From Candidatus Accumulibacter cognatus (GTDB taxonomy: Bacteria > Pseudomonadota > Gammaproteobacteria > Burkholderiales > Rhodocyclaceae): DNA of 64,000 nt. Numbering within the stretch: position 1 is the first letter of the stretch; the number at the start of each line of letters is the position of its first letter. Of this stretch, positions 1 to 9,600 are shown piece by piece. Location: contig CP058708.1 in the NCBI GenBank assembly GCA_013414765.1, forward strand, positions 2,289,553 to 2,353,552. The letters are read 5' to 3'. The notes beneath the pieces were generated by a model. The model was not told where the DNA came from and searched no databases. It saw only the letters and a program-made list of their open reading frames with translations. A program made the position numbers and the translations under genes.

Positions 1-1129
1 CCAGGTCGAGGCGGACGGTACGCGAGTAATCGATCTGGCCTGCGCGCGGCATGCCGAACAATCCCTGTGCCCGGAAATAGGCTTCGAAGAGCACACAGTC
101 CGCTTCGCTGCGGCCGCTGCGGCGCATGTAGTCCACGGTCTTCTCGTCGACCGGGAAAAAACCCATCGTCGCCCCGTACTCCGGTGCCATGTTGGCGAGC
201 GTTGCGCGGTCGGTCACCGACAGCGTACTGGCTCCCTCGCCGAAGTACTCGACAAAGGTGCCGACCACTTTCTCGCGGCGCAACAGCTCGGTCACCGTCA
301 GCACCAGATCGGTGGCAGTGACGCCCTCGCGCAGGTGGCCGCTGAGTTCGACGCCAACCACGTCCGGGGTCAGGAAATAGACCGGCTGCCCGAGCATTGC
401 CGCTTCCGCCTCGATGCCTCCGACTCCCCAGCCGACGACGCCGACGGCATTGATCATCGTGGTGTGCGAGTCGGTGCCGACCAGCGTGTCGGGAAAGCAC
501 AGCCGTTCCCCGGTGCGCCCGTTTTCCACTGCGCCCATGGTCTGCTGACGAACGCCGTGGAACAGATGTTCGAGATTGACCTGGTGGACAATGCCGACGC
601 CCGGCGGCACGACGCGGAAGGTCTTGAAAGCCTGCATTCCCCATTTCATGAACTGATAGCGTTCGCGGTTGCGATCGAACTCGAGAGTCATGTTCTGCTG
701 CAGCGCCTGCGGCGTGCCGTAGTAATCGACCTGTACCGAATGGTCGACGACCAGGTCGACCGGCACCAGTGGTTCGATGCGTCGCGGATCGAGTCCACGC
801 GTCTGCGCGACCTGTCGCATCGCCGCGAGATCGCAGAGCAATGGCACGCCAGTGAAATCCTGCAGCACGACGCGCGCGACGACGAAGGGGATCTCCTCGC
901 TGCGGCGTGCGCGTGGTTGCCACTCGGCGAGTTCAAGGATGTGTCGCTCGCTGACGCGCTGGCCATCGCAGTGACGCAACAGCGCTTCGAGAACGATGCG
1001 CAGCGACACCGGTAAACGAGGCACATTGCCAATCTCGGCAGCCGCCAGGGTGGGCAAGGAATAGAACAGGACCTCCGTCTGGCCGGGAGGCGTGAAGCGG
1101 GTCAAGGTATTGAATGGCGAGTGGGGCAT
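1..1129 (-). CDS. acnA: aconitate hydratase A, N-terminal part (gene continues past the left edge)
   Basis: This is the first 376 or so codons of a TCA-cycle aconitase, which interconverts citrate and isocitrate on a [4Fe-4S] cluster in the cytoplasm. The translated protein starts [12 protein letters not shown] and carries AcnA-type blocks: [65 protein letters not shown], and the substrate loop [22 protein letters not shown]. The ATG at 1129 is preceded by GGAGG (1136-1140) at good spacing, which fixes the start. The N-terminus resembles AcnA more than the 2-methylisocitrate dehydratase AcnD, although AcnD cannot be excluded without the C-terminal half. The cluster-binding cysteines lie outside the window. 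Confidence 0.95.
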   Translation of the reverse strand, partial: MPHSPFNTLTRFTPPGQTEVLFYSLPTLAAAEIGNVPRLPVSLRIVLEALLRHCDGQRVSERHILELAEWQPRARRSEEIPFVVARVVLQDFTGVPLLCDLAAMRQVAQTRGLDPRRIEPLVPVDLVVDHSVQVDYYGTPQALQQNMTLEFDRNRERYQFMKWGMQAFKTFRVVPPGVGIVHQVNLEHLFHGVRQQTMGAVENGRTGERLCFPDTLVGTDSHTTMINAVGVVGWGVGGIEAEAAMLGQPVYFLTPDVVGVELSGHLREGVTATDLVLTVTELLRREKVVGTFVEYFGEGASTLSVTDRATLANMAPEYGATMGFFPVDEKTVDYMRRSGRSEADCVLFEAYFRAQGLFGMPRAGQIDYSRTVRLDL

Positions 1130-1217
1130 GTCGAACCTCCGGACAGATGCACGCTTGACTCAGATGGTGATCTGACAGTGCGTAGTGGCGTTGCGTTCGC
1201 CTGATGAGCGGGTCTGC

Positions 1218-1240
1218 CTGGAAAAGTAATGACCGTTAGG
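1218..1240 (-). repeat. single arm of the dispersed palindromic repeat (partial copy)
   Basis: Read on the minus strand this 23-nt segment begins CCTAACGGTCATTACTTTTC and matches 22 of 23 positions of the arm at 1682-1704, in opposite orientation. It carries the TAA stop of the 145-aa hypothetical gene. The other parts of the repeat are not visible next to it. Confidence 0.7.
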
Positions 1241-1673
1241 GCGCACCGAGCGCACGTTCCCATGCGGACGCCGCCGCTTCGTCACCCATGGCGGCAAGTG
1301 CCTGATTTGGCACAAGCCAGGGATCCAGCGGCTGTTGAAGGACCTGCGCAGAGAACAGGTTGTAGATGGCGTAGTAGGCAAACTCGGCGCGTTTGGGTAG
1401 CACGATGTCTTCATCCTCCAGCGCCACGATGGGCTCCAGGTACCTTGCCTTGATCGCCTTTGCATTCTGACCCGAAACGACGGCAACCAATGCGGCTCGC
1501 GGGAGGCTTGCATCCAGTTCCTGCTCCGTTCCAACCACCGATTCTCGATACGTCAAGTTTGTGGGAACGAGTTGCTCCCAGACCTGTAATGCCTGTTGAC
1601 ACAGCAAGACCTGAACTCGCTTTTGTGCAGCAGAATCCATCTCGAGGTAGTACTGTATTGCGGTTGGATGCAT
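1236..1673 (-). CDS. hypothetical protein, 145 aa
   Basis: I do not recognise this protein. It is a soluble-looking, mostly helical 145-residue sequence with no signal peptide or membrane segment and with residue use typical of a real protein (YYLEMDSAAQKRVQVLLCQQ near the start, YYAIYNLFSAQVLQQPLDPW in the second half). It sits just upstream of acnA on the same strand. Its stop codon (TAA at 1238-1236) lies inside an arm of the dispersed repeat described below, and a second, inverted arm lies about 9 nt upstream of its ATG. No strong ribosome site precedes the ATG at 1673; a later ATG at 1640 is an alternative start. Confidence 0.55.
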   Translation of the reverse strand: MHPTAIQYYLEMDSAAQKRVQVLLCQQALQVWEQLVPTNLTYRESVVGTEQELDASLPRAALVAVVSGQNAKAIKARYLEPIVALEDEDIVLPKRAEFAYYAIYNLFSAQVLQQPLDPWLVPNQALAAMGDEAAASAWERALGAP

Positions 1674-1681
1674 GGCGTGTG

Positions 1682-1803
1682 CCTAACGGTCATGACTTTT
1701 CCAGTTCCAGGCACCCCCGATCATGGAAGTCATGGCCGGTCCCCTCCCCCCACGTGTGGGGGGAGGGGAGATTCGTGAGTCACTGACGCGACTTCCACAT
1801 TAA
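1682..1803 (+). repeat. dispersed composite palindromic repeat, copy A
   Basis: This is the most complete copy of the family in the window. Hairpin 1 pairs CCTAACGGTCATGACTTTTC (from 1682) with TGGAAGTCATGGCCGGT (1723-1740). Hairpin 2 is the perfect stem CTCCCCCCAC / GTGGGGGGAG around 1745-1768. Hairpin 3 is the tail GTGAGTCACTGACGCGACTT, in which GTC-type arms flank a short loop. The copy ends in CACATTAA, and the IS701 element begins at that TTAA. Other copies lie at 23278, 38041 and 46400 (plus orientation) and at 34020 and 49478 (minus orientation). Confidence 0.8.
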
Positions 1804-3240
1804 TTCTACTTTAACAGACTCGAATGGCATTTTTCGGTGCTGGCGGCTGCCTTTGGTAGGCGCTGTCGCGGGCGCTTTGTCGTCTCGCATGACGCTCGGC
1901 GATGATTCGCACGAGGTCTTCGCGACCGTGAATCTTCATCGGGAGCTGAGCCACGAGCATGTCGAAGACATCGGCACAGGACAGTAACTCGGCGTAGGGC
2001 GAGTGTTGCCGCCGCTCCTTGACGAGAAAGAGCAGAGCGACGCAGACGAGCGCCATGTGGTTATACCAGGCGCGCCACTTGCGCACTTGGTAGTCGGCCA
2101 TCCCGCAGCAACCTTTTGCATCCTCGAAGGCGCGCTCAATGAAGTGGCGCTGTGCCTGCATTCGCGCCAGTTCGGCAAGTGGCGTGTCGGGCGCCGCGTT
2201 GGAGAGCAGGAACTTCACCTTCGTGCCGTCGCGGCGCGCCAGGAGATGCCATGGGCGGGCTTGTGCGCTGTTCGGATGACGGATCCATACGCGGGTATGG
2301 GCAAACATCGCACGCACTTCACCCTTCTCCCCGTCGCGCAGGATCACCGGGTGCCACTCCTTTCGTTTCAGGCGCGCGGCCCATTCGCGGGCTTCCCAGG
2401 CGGGGACCCACGCCTTTCCCGGATCGGCAAAGTAAAACTGCTGGTCGCTGTGAACCTCGGTAGCAAAGACCTCGCCTGCATCGTCCCCATCAAACAGCAA
2501 CCAGGTCGCGTGACCATAGAGGCCATCGGCACCAACGAAGCCAAAGCGCACCCCAGCGGCCCGTGCCCGCTTGACCATCTTGGCAGCCATCTGCGGCTTA
2601 CTCCGAAAGACCTGTGCCGATTCCGGAATCCCGGCTTCCCTGCAACGCTTGGTATCTGCTACCCAGTCCTTTGGCAGGAACCACTCGAAGTCGATGATCG
2701 CGGCCATCGATCCGTGTGCCAACGCAGCATATACTCCAACCTGCGAATTCTCGACCTTGCCCAGGCGACCGTTATACTGCCTGTCCACGCCCGCTGAATG
2801 GTCCCCCTTCTTTTCGAACCCAGACTCATCGAGCAACAATCCCGCCTCTGGCCTACCGATCAGGTCGTCCGCTTGTCGCGCCGTCTCCCGACGCACCTTC
2901 TCAAAGTCCCATGCGGCATCGCTCAACATGTGGTGAAGGCTGTGATACTCGGTCTCCGCCACCGTCTCGCTCATCTGTTCCAGGTTCGCACGAGGACTTT
3001 GAAAAAGACCCCGCAAGTACTGTTCAGCTGGTTCGGCCGTGTTTCGCGTCTTACTGCGGAAACACTCTCGGAACGACTCAAAATGACTGCTCAGATTCTC
3101 GCAGCAGCCGGCTACTGCACGCTCGATCCCAAATAAATAAATTGGGAGTTCTCATCGTCATACTCCTTGTGTGATAGAGCATTGGATATGTGGCTCAACA
3201 GCCTGTATTTCAACCGTTTGCGCAATGTGGCAAAGTAGAA
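1804..3240 (-). mobile_element. IS701-family insertion sequence, about 1.44 kb
   Basis: The element is bounded by TTCTACTTT at 1804-1812 and its reverse complement AAAGTAGAA at 3232-3240. Both ends are flanked by TTAA (1800-1803 and 3241-3244). TTAA fits the 4-bp YTAR target duplications known for IS701 elements, and including it extends the visible inverted match to 13 bp. The element carries one transposase gene, read leftwards. It is inserted at the TTAA end of repeat copy A. The boundaries are my reading of ends and flanks, not a database match. Confidence 0.75.
1811..3155 (-). pseudogene. IS701-family transposase, frameshifted near the N-terminus
   Basis: This is a DDE transposase that would cut and rejoin the IS ends. 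Family hallmarks are LLLDESGFEKKGDHSAGVDR (first Asp), FGFVGADGLYGH (second Asp) and HFIERAFEDAKGCCGM (catalytic Glu), followed by a C-terminal helical tail. The best start is the ATG at 3155, seven bases after AAGGAG (3168-3163). From it the frame reads MRTPNLFIWDRA and then reaches TGA after 25 codons. The long transposase frame is shifted by one base and has no ATG or GTG in its first 45 codons. Removing a single base near 3115-3122 would restore a continuous IS701-like N-terminus (RAVAGCCENLSSHFESFREC). The copy is therefore probably inactive, unless the shift is an assembly error or is used for programmed frameshifting. Confidence 0.8.
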
Positions 3241-3279
3241 TTAAAGTCGCAATGATCGATCGATGCGGGCGACACGAAC

Positions 3280-3768
3280 TTACAGTCCAAGTGTGCTCGA
3301 ACTGAGCGGCTCGCCACCAGCGGCGACGATTTCTTCGAAGCGATGGATATGGGGCGTGCACTCGTGGACGTCATCGACGATTAGTCGGGCACGTGCATGA
3401 TTGCGATGGAAGCGGATCAGTGTGTGCCGGCCATCGGCGATCAGCAGCGAATCCTTGAGGGTGTCGAGGTGGGGCGGTGATTGAGTGATCGTCAGCGCCG
3501 GTGCATAAACGGTCAGCAGGTTCATCAACTGCGGGCTGTACTGTCTGACGAACGCCGGCTTCTGCACGACGATCGTCAATCGCTGGTGGCGCTGGTGGTC
3601 TTCCCGCGCAGCAAGCAAGCCACGCAGCACGGCAATCCGCTCCGGACGTTCGAGTTTGAGCGGCGCGAGGTCTTCATCGAAAATCTCTAGCGTCGCGGTT
3701 GTCAGATCCAGGATTTCCTGCACCGCGCCGTCGTAGTCGCTCCAGGTGGTGATCAGTCTGCTGCTCAT
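3280..3768 (-). CDS. conserved hypothetical protein resembling DUF7931
   Basis: This is a 162-residue cytoplasmic protein starting MSSRLITTWSDYDGAVQEIL. The pattern of an early LEIFDEDLAPL strand, an RIAVLRGLLA helix, LTIVVQKPAFV, then DSLLIADGRHTLIRFHRNHA and a terminal RFEEIVAAG resembles the DUF7931 proteins of betaproteobacteria, which often sit next to GNAT acetyltransferases. The function is unknown. A longer frame reaches back to a TTG at 3888, but the ATG at 3768 gives the conserved length. No acetyltransferase partner is present, because the IS element lies immediately downstream. Confidence 0.65.
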   Translation of the reverse strand: MSSRLITTWSDYDGAVQEILDLTTATLEIFDEDLAPLKLERPERIAVLRGLLAAREDHQRHQRLTIVVQKPAFVRQYSPQLMNLLTVYAPALTITQSPPHLDTLKDSLLIADGRHTLIRFHRNHARARLIVDDVHECTPHIHRFEEIVAAGGEPLSSSTLGL

Positions 3769-4174
3769 CGATGGCGGTCCGTCTGGTCGTTGGCAGACAT
3801 CATACCGCGATCCCTGGGCGAATTCGCAAGCGTTACTTGCCGGCAGTTGGTACGGGTGGACGATGCCTTGCAGACCGCGCAGCAACAATTTCCTGGCCAG
3901 GGTCGTTGCAGCAGCTCTGGCAGAAGCAGGTCAAACCAGGCGGCCTGGATGGGTTGACGGCGGAAATATCTCATGTCGGCATAAAGTGATTCGGCAGGCG
4001 CGAGGTTTGAACCGAGCGACCGACTTGAGCGTATCATGAGCGGGTATTTCTGCGTCGGCCAATTGGCCAAGGCTAAAAGCGATGTGCTCTCTCTGCGGGG
4101 GGAAGCTTGCAGGAGGATCGGCAAGTCTCGAAACGACGACTATTCAGCAAATCGGGACGCAGCAGTTCAACGGG
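3769..4174. other. interval without a convincing gene
   Basis: About 400 bases separate the DUF7931-like gene from the kinase remnant and the response regulator. Short overlapping frames exist on both strands, but none shows a recognisable domain, a good ribosome site or a conserved-looking sequence. The interval may hold the promoters of the two divergent neighbours; I see no strong sigma-70 pair. Confidence 0.4.
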
Positions 4175-4303
4175 GGTGAGGGGAAAGGTCAAGGTTTGGG
4201 CTGGCACTCGCGTAGGCGAGTGGTTGCCCGCCACCTTGGCATGATCGATGAACGCAGTCAGGTCGGCGCCGGCACGGCGGTTCGCGTCACGCTGCCGATC
4301 CAG
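4175..4303 (+). pseudogene. remnant of a histidine-kinase HATPase domain
   Basis: In the same frame as the downstream response regulator, this stretch reads GEGKGQGLGWHSRRRVVARH, then a short GMIDERSQVGAGTAVRVTLP tail. The layout matches the G2-box and last strands of HATPase_c domains (G-x-G-L-G followed by a helix, then a V-G-x-G-T-x-x-R-V-x-L-P strand). No HisKA or N/G1 box precedes it. I read it as the degraded 3' end of a sensor kinase gene that once preceded the regulator, now fused in frame or simply untranslated. Confidence 0.45.
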
Positions 4304-4441
4304 CCGCCGGACGCCGGCACGGCCGGCCCTGGCGCCGTATGGCGCCGCCGTGGGTGCGATGAACCTGGAATTGCAGTTGCTCTGCAGATGTCGAAGATTA
4401 GCGCAGGGATTACCGAGAAGCGCATCATCCGAGAACCCGGC

Positions 4442-6652
4442 ATGCCAGCGACCGTCGCTCGTGCCACCCTGCTGATCGTCGACGATCAGCCGGAGAATCT
4501 CGCCGTGCTCGGGGGGCTTCTGCAGCACCATTACGCAGTTCTGGTCGCGTCCTCGGGCGCGGGCGCACTCGCGGTCGCCACGCGACAGCCGACACCGGAC
4601 CTGATACTGCTCGACCTCATGATGCCGGAGATGGACGGCTATGCCGTACTGAATGCGCTGCGCGAGAATCCGGTGACACGCGACATCCCGGTCCTTCTCC
4701 TGGCCGAACGCTGGGATGCGGGCGATGAGGAGTACGCACTGTCACTCGGCGCAGTCGATTACCTCGTCAAGCCGGTCCGGTCGGCGGTCGTTCTTGCGCG
4801 TGTCCGCAATCAACTCGATGTCAGGCGCGCGCGCGCCATTCTGCGTGACCACCCGCTTTCCCGGCATGGGCGCACCGTTGGCAGCCCCGATCTGCAAGCC
4901 CATGGCTCGCTGTTCGACGATTTGACCGGTTTGCCCAATCGCAACCTGCTCAAAGACCGCCTGGCGCATGCCATCGCGCAACCGCGGCACCCGGACGCTG
5001 TGCTGGCGGTGCTGACGATCGAACCTGATCGTTTCCAGAGCGTCAACGAAACGCTGGGCCGTGAGGCCGGCGACTGCGTCATCACCGAACTGGCGGCACG
5101 ACTGGCGGCGCACGTACATCCGGCCGATACCCTGGCACGGGTCGAAGGCGATGAGTTCGTGCTGGTCGCCGACATCGCCCGCGTAGAACTTGCCAGCGTC
5201 CTTGCGCAGGCCATCATCGCGGCGATGGCTCGCCCGCTGGTCGTTGCAGGGCGCGAGCTGACGCTCGGGGCGAGCATCGGCATTGCCTTATTCCCGAAGG
5301 ACGGCGAGCGCGGCGACGATTTGCTTCGCTGCGCGGTTTCTGCGATGCACAAGGCGCGTGCCGAGGGTGGCGGGCGCAGCCACCTCTACGCCACCGATAT
5401 GGACTCGCGCGCGCTCGAACGCCTGGAAATGGAAGGCGAACTGCGTCGCGCCATCGGCAACGGCGAGCTGCTGTTGCATTATCAGCCGCAGCTCAGACTG
5501 CGCACCGGTCGTATCGTCGGCGCCGAGGCCCTGGTCCGTTGGCAACATCCGACGCGCGGCCTGGTGCCGCCTGCAACCTTCATCCCGCTGGCCGAGGACA
5601 CCGGGCTGATCATGCCGCTCGGCGCCTGGGTGTTGCGGCAGGCCTGCCTGCAGAACAAGGCCTGGCAGGACGCCGGTCTGGCGCGTATCCGGGTCGCCGT
5701 CAACCTGTCGGCGCGGCAGTTCGAGAGCCAGGATATGCTCGCCCTGGTCGCTGCAGCGCTCAAGGAGAGCGGCCTTGACCCCGCCTGCCTGGAACTCGAA
5801 TTGACCGAAAGCGCGGTGATGAAGGATGCCGAGGCGTTCATCCGCACGACGCGGCAATTCAAGGCCCGGTCGGTGTCGTTATCGATCGATGATTTCGGCA
5901 CGGGCTTTTCCTCGCTGAGTTACCTTCGTCGTTTCGAGTTCAACCACCTGAAGATCGACCAATCCTTTATCCAGGACATCAACCGTGACCCCGACAACGC
6001 GATGATCGCTCTGGCGGTAATTTCACTGGCGCACAACCTGCGCATGTCGGTGATTGCCGAGGGCGTCGAAAGCGTAGCGCAACTTGCTTTCCTGCGCGCC
6101 CGCGGCTGCGACGAGATGCAGGGCGATCTGTTCAGCCGGCCGTTGCCCGCCGCCGAGTTCGCAGCCTTGCTTGGCAGCGGCCGCGCGCTCGAGTTGCCGG
6201 CCGATCCGGCGCTACCGGCGCGCACTCTGCTGCTTGTCGACGACGAAGCCGGCATCCTGGCGTCGCTGCAGCGCCTGTTCCGCCGCGAGGGCTATACCGT
6301 GCTGGCTGCCAGCAATGGTGCCGAGGCCCTCGACCTGCTTGCCATGCATGTGGTCCAGGTCATCATCTCGGATGCGCACCTGCCGGTGATGGACGGCAGC
6401 GAGCTGCTCGCCAAGGTGCGCGCGCTCTACCCCGACACCGTGCGCATGATGCTTTCCGGGTACACCGACCTGCAGGCGGTGACGCGCGCGGTCAATAGCG
6501 GCGAGCTGTACCAGTTCATCACCAAACCCTGGAACGATGTCAAACTGGTCGAGGCGGTGCGCGCCGGATTTCGCTACCATGAATCCCGCCGTGCGGCCAC
6601 CCATGGCGTTATCCAGCAATTTGTGCCCGACGGCATCCAGGCAGTGCCGTGA
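4442..6652 (+). CDS. response regulator with REC-GGDEF-EAL-REC architecture
   Basis: This 736-aa cytoplasmic signalling protein turns over c-di-GMP. REC 1 (about residues 5-125) has the phospho-acceptor D58 in LILLDLMMP. The GGDEF domain (about 155-320) starts [10 protein letters not shown], but its signature reads E-G-D-E-F (E235-F239), so the first glycine is replaced. The EAL domain (about 330-580) has every catalytic landmark: E362 in [40 protein letters not shown] and the QG of [16 protein letters not shown] second REC domain (about 605-720) carries D644 in ISDAHLP and resembles RpfG-type receivers. The protein is most likely a phosphodiesterase. The ATG at 4442 gives a clean REC start; a longer in-frame start at 4082 would add the kinase remnant. 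The stop overlaps the next start (TGATG), so a kinase-regulator pair is implied. Confidence 0.85.
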   Translation: MPATVARATLLIVDDQPENLAVLGGLLQHHYAVLVASSGAGALAVATRQPTPDLILLDLMMPEMDGYAVLNALRENPVTRDIPVLLLAERWDAGDEEYALSLGAVDYLVKPVRSAVVLARVRNQLDVRRARAILRDHPLSRHGRTVGSPDLQAHGSLFDDLTGLPNRNLLKDRLAHAIAQPRHPDAVLAVLTIEPDRFQSVNETLGREAGDCVITELAARLAAHVHPADTLARVEGDEFVLVADIARVELASVLAQAIIAAMARPLVVAGRELTLGASIGIALFPKDGERGDDLLRCAVSAMHKARAEGGGRSHLYATDMDSRALERLEMEGELRRAIGNGELLLHYQPQLRLRTGRIVGAEALVRWQHPTRGLVPPATFIPLAEDTGLIMPLGAWVLRQACLQNKAWQDAGLARIRVAVNLSARQFESQDMLALVAAALKESGLDPACLELELTESAVMKDAEAFIRTTRQFKARSVSLSIDDFGTGFSSLSYLRRFEFNHLKIDQSFIQDINRDPDNAMIALAVISLAHNLRMSVIAEGVESVAQLAFLRARGCDEMQGDLFSRPLPAAEFAALLGSGRALELPADPALPARTLLLVDDEAGILASLQRLFRREGYTVLAASNGAEALDLLAMHVVQVIISDAHLPVMDGSELLAKVRALYPDTVRMMLSGYTDLQAVTRAVNSGELYQFITKPWNDVKLVEAVRAGFRYHESRRAATHGVIQQFVPDGIQAVP

Positions 6653-9600
6653 TGACGCCCATGCGGTCGGATGGCCGCGCGGCAATGTTGCGCGTGGTGC
6701 TCATCTATGCCTTCGTCGCCACCCTCTGGATCCTTTTTTCCGACACCTTGATCGGGCATCTGGGGGTGCAGCCGGAGACGCGGGTGATGCTCGGCATGCT
6801 CAAGGGCCTGGCTTTCGTCGGGCTGACTTCGATGTTGCTGTACGCCCTGCTGCGGCGCCTGCCGGAAGGCGCCGCAGCGACCCCGGACGGCGGCGGCAGT
6901 CGACGGCTGCTGCTGTCGGTGGCGGCCCTGGCGCTTCTGATCCTGATCGTCGGCGCGGCAGCGATGCGCCAGGTGGCCGAGCGGCAAGAGACCCGGCCGG
7001 ACGATCTCTTCTGGATCACGCTGAGCATCGCCGCCGCACTGTTCGCGGTTGTCTTTCTGGGCATCATGCTCCATCAACAGCAGCGTCTGCGCTTCGCCGA
7101 CTCGTTTCGGCAGGTGCAGGCCGAAGCGCTGCGCAGACAACAACTCGTCGACCAGCGGCGTGCAGAGCACCTGGCACTCGCCAGCCACTACCAGACGATG
7201 ATCGGCGAGGCGCGCGACATCATTCTGCTGATCGACGAGAATGGCAAGATCGTTGAAGCCAACGCGGCGGCTGTCGCCGCTTACGGCTACAGTGCCGACG
7301 AGTTGCGTGGTATGCCTATCAGCGACCTGCGCGGCAAGGAAACTCTCGGCGCGTTCAAAGAGCAGTGGCAGGCCTCGGCAAAGCCCGACGGAGTCCTCTT
7401 CGAAGCCGTGCACCAGCGCCGCGACGGGACCTGCTTTCCGGTCGAGGTCAGTTCCCGTGCTTTTTCGGTCGAAGGCAAGCGCTACCATCAAAGCTTCGTC
7501 CGTGACATCAGCGAGCGCAGAAAAGCGGACGAGGCACTGCGGCGAAGCCATCGCGCCCTGCGTACCTTGAGCGAATGCAATCAGGCGCTGGTCCGGGCCA
7601 GCGACGAGGCGACCCTGCTCACCGAGATCTGTCGGCTGCTCGTCGAATTCGGCGGCTACCGCCTGGCCTGGGTCGCTTACCCCGATGGCGGCGATGAGCC
7701 TTGCCGGGTTCGTCCGGTCGCAGCAGCCGGTTGCGAAGACGGCTCCGGGGCGACAGTCCACATCCACAACGATGACCTTGATTGTGGCCACGGCCCGACC
7801 GGTACGGCGATCCGCGAGCGGCTGCCGGTGCTGGCCCAGAACCTGTCGAGCGATTTCGGCATCGAGCCGTGGCGTGAAGCAGCGCACCGGCAGGGCCATG
7901 CGGCTTCGATCGCGCTGCCGCTGCTCGCTGGTGACGGAGCCTGCCTTGGCGCCCTCAATCTCTACGCTGGCGAAGCGGATGCCTTCGACGCCGACGAGAC
8001 CAAGTTGCTCGCCGAACTGGCCGACGACCTCGCTTATGGCATCCGGGCGTTGCGCGACCGGGTCGCGAGGGAGAGCACCGAAGCGACGCTGCGCACTACT
8101 GCGCAACAGCTCGAACATCTGCTCGAAGCCAGTCCGACCACGCTCTACGCGCTGCGTTTCATCGACGGTGTGCCGCGTGCGCAGCAGGTCAGCGCCAATG
8201 TCGAACGAATCAGCGGCTACACGGTAGCCGAAGCGCTGCAGGATGGCTGGTGGGAAGCCGGTCTGCATCCCGACGATCGCGCAGCGGCGCTGCGCTTCTC
8301 TGCGTCCTGTGGCGGCATTACGGTGCACGAATATCGTTTCGCACACAAGGAGGGGCACTACCTCTGGATCCGCGACGAACTGCGTCTGATCCGCGACGCC
8401 GCCGGCCAAGCGGTCGAGATTGTCGGCGCGTGGACCGACATCAGCACCGCTCGACAGGCGATGCTGGCGCTACAGGAGAGCGAAAGGCGCTACCGCGAGA
8501 TGTTTGTGGCGAATCCGCAGCCGATGTGGGTTTATGACCGAGAGACATTGGCCTTCCTCGACGTCAACGCTGCCGCGATCCACCGCTACGGCTATCGCCG
8601 CGAGGAATTCCTGGCCATGACCATCAAGGACATCCGGCCAGCGGAGGAGATTCCTCGCCTGCTGACCCGTGTCGCTCAGGTCGAGGCCAACGTCGATGCC
8701 GGCGTCTGGCGGCATCGACGCCGGGATGGCAGCGAGCTGTTGGTCGAGATCACCTCGCACGCGCTGGATTTTGGTGGCCGGCGCGCGCATGTGGTGCTCG
8801 CCCACGATATTACCCGGCGCGTGCAGACCGAGGCCGAGCTGCGCAAGCTCTCGCTGGCGGTCGAACAAAGCCCGGAAAGCATCATCATTACCGACATCGA
8901 CACGCGCATCGAATACGTGAATGAGGCCGCCATCCGCAGCAGCGGCTATTTGCGTGCCGAGTTGATCGGCGAGAACCCGCGCATCCTGCAATCGGGCAAG
9001 ACGCCGCCGGGCACGTATGTGGCGCTGTGGGCAGCACTGAGCGCTGGCCAGGGGTGGCGCGGCGAGTTGTACAACCGCCGCAAGGATGGCGTCGAGTACA
9101 TCGAATTTGCGATCGTCACGCCGATCCGCCAGGCCAATGGGCGCATCACGCACTATGTTGCGGTCAAGGAGGACATCACCGAGAAGAAGCGGATCGGCGC
9201 CGAACTCGACCACTACCGGCATCACTTGGAGGAGATGGTGCAGGAGCGGACGGCGCAGTTGGTCGAGGCGCGCGCGCGCGCCGACGCCGCCAACCGGGCG
9301 AAGAGCGACTTTCTCGCCAACATGAGCCACGAGATCCGGACGCCGATGAACGCCATCGTCGGCCTGACGCACCTCCTGCAGCGCACCGCTCCGACGCCGC
9401 AACAGAGCGAGCGCCTGGACAAGATCAATGCCGCTACCCGACATCTGTTGGCGATCATCAACGATATCCTCGACCTGTCGAAGATTGAGGCTGGCAAGCT
9501 GGACCTGGAGCAGGGGGATTTCGGCCTCGATACGATCCTGGATGGCGTTCGTTCGCTGATTGTCGAGCCGGCGCGCGCCAAGGGCCTGACGGTCGAGGTT

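Noticed and set aside
335-1015. 226-codon open frame opposite acnA
   Set aside because: The minus strand encodes unmistakable aconitase blocks over the same bases.
1745-1770. Hairpin 2 of the repeat as an intrinsic terminator
   Set aside because: The stem is strong but no T-run follows it in any copy, so it does not meet the usual definition.
6574-8409. 611-codon open frame opposite the 5' part of the hybrid kinase
   Set aside because: It is an antisense shadow of the membrane, PAS and GAF regions; its residue content is not protein-like.
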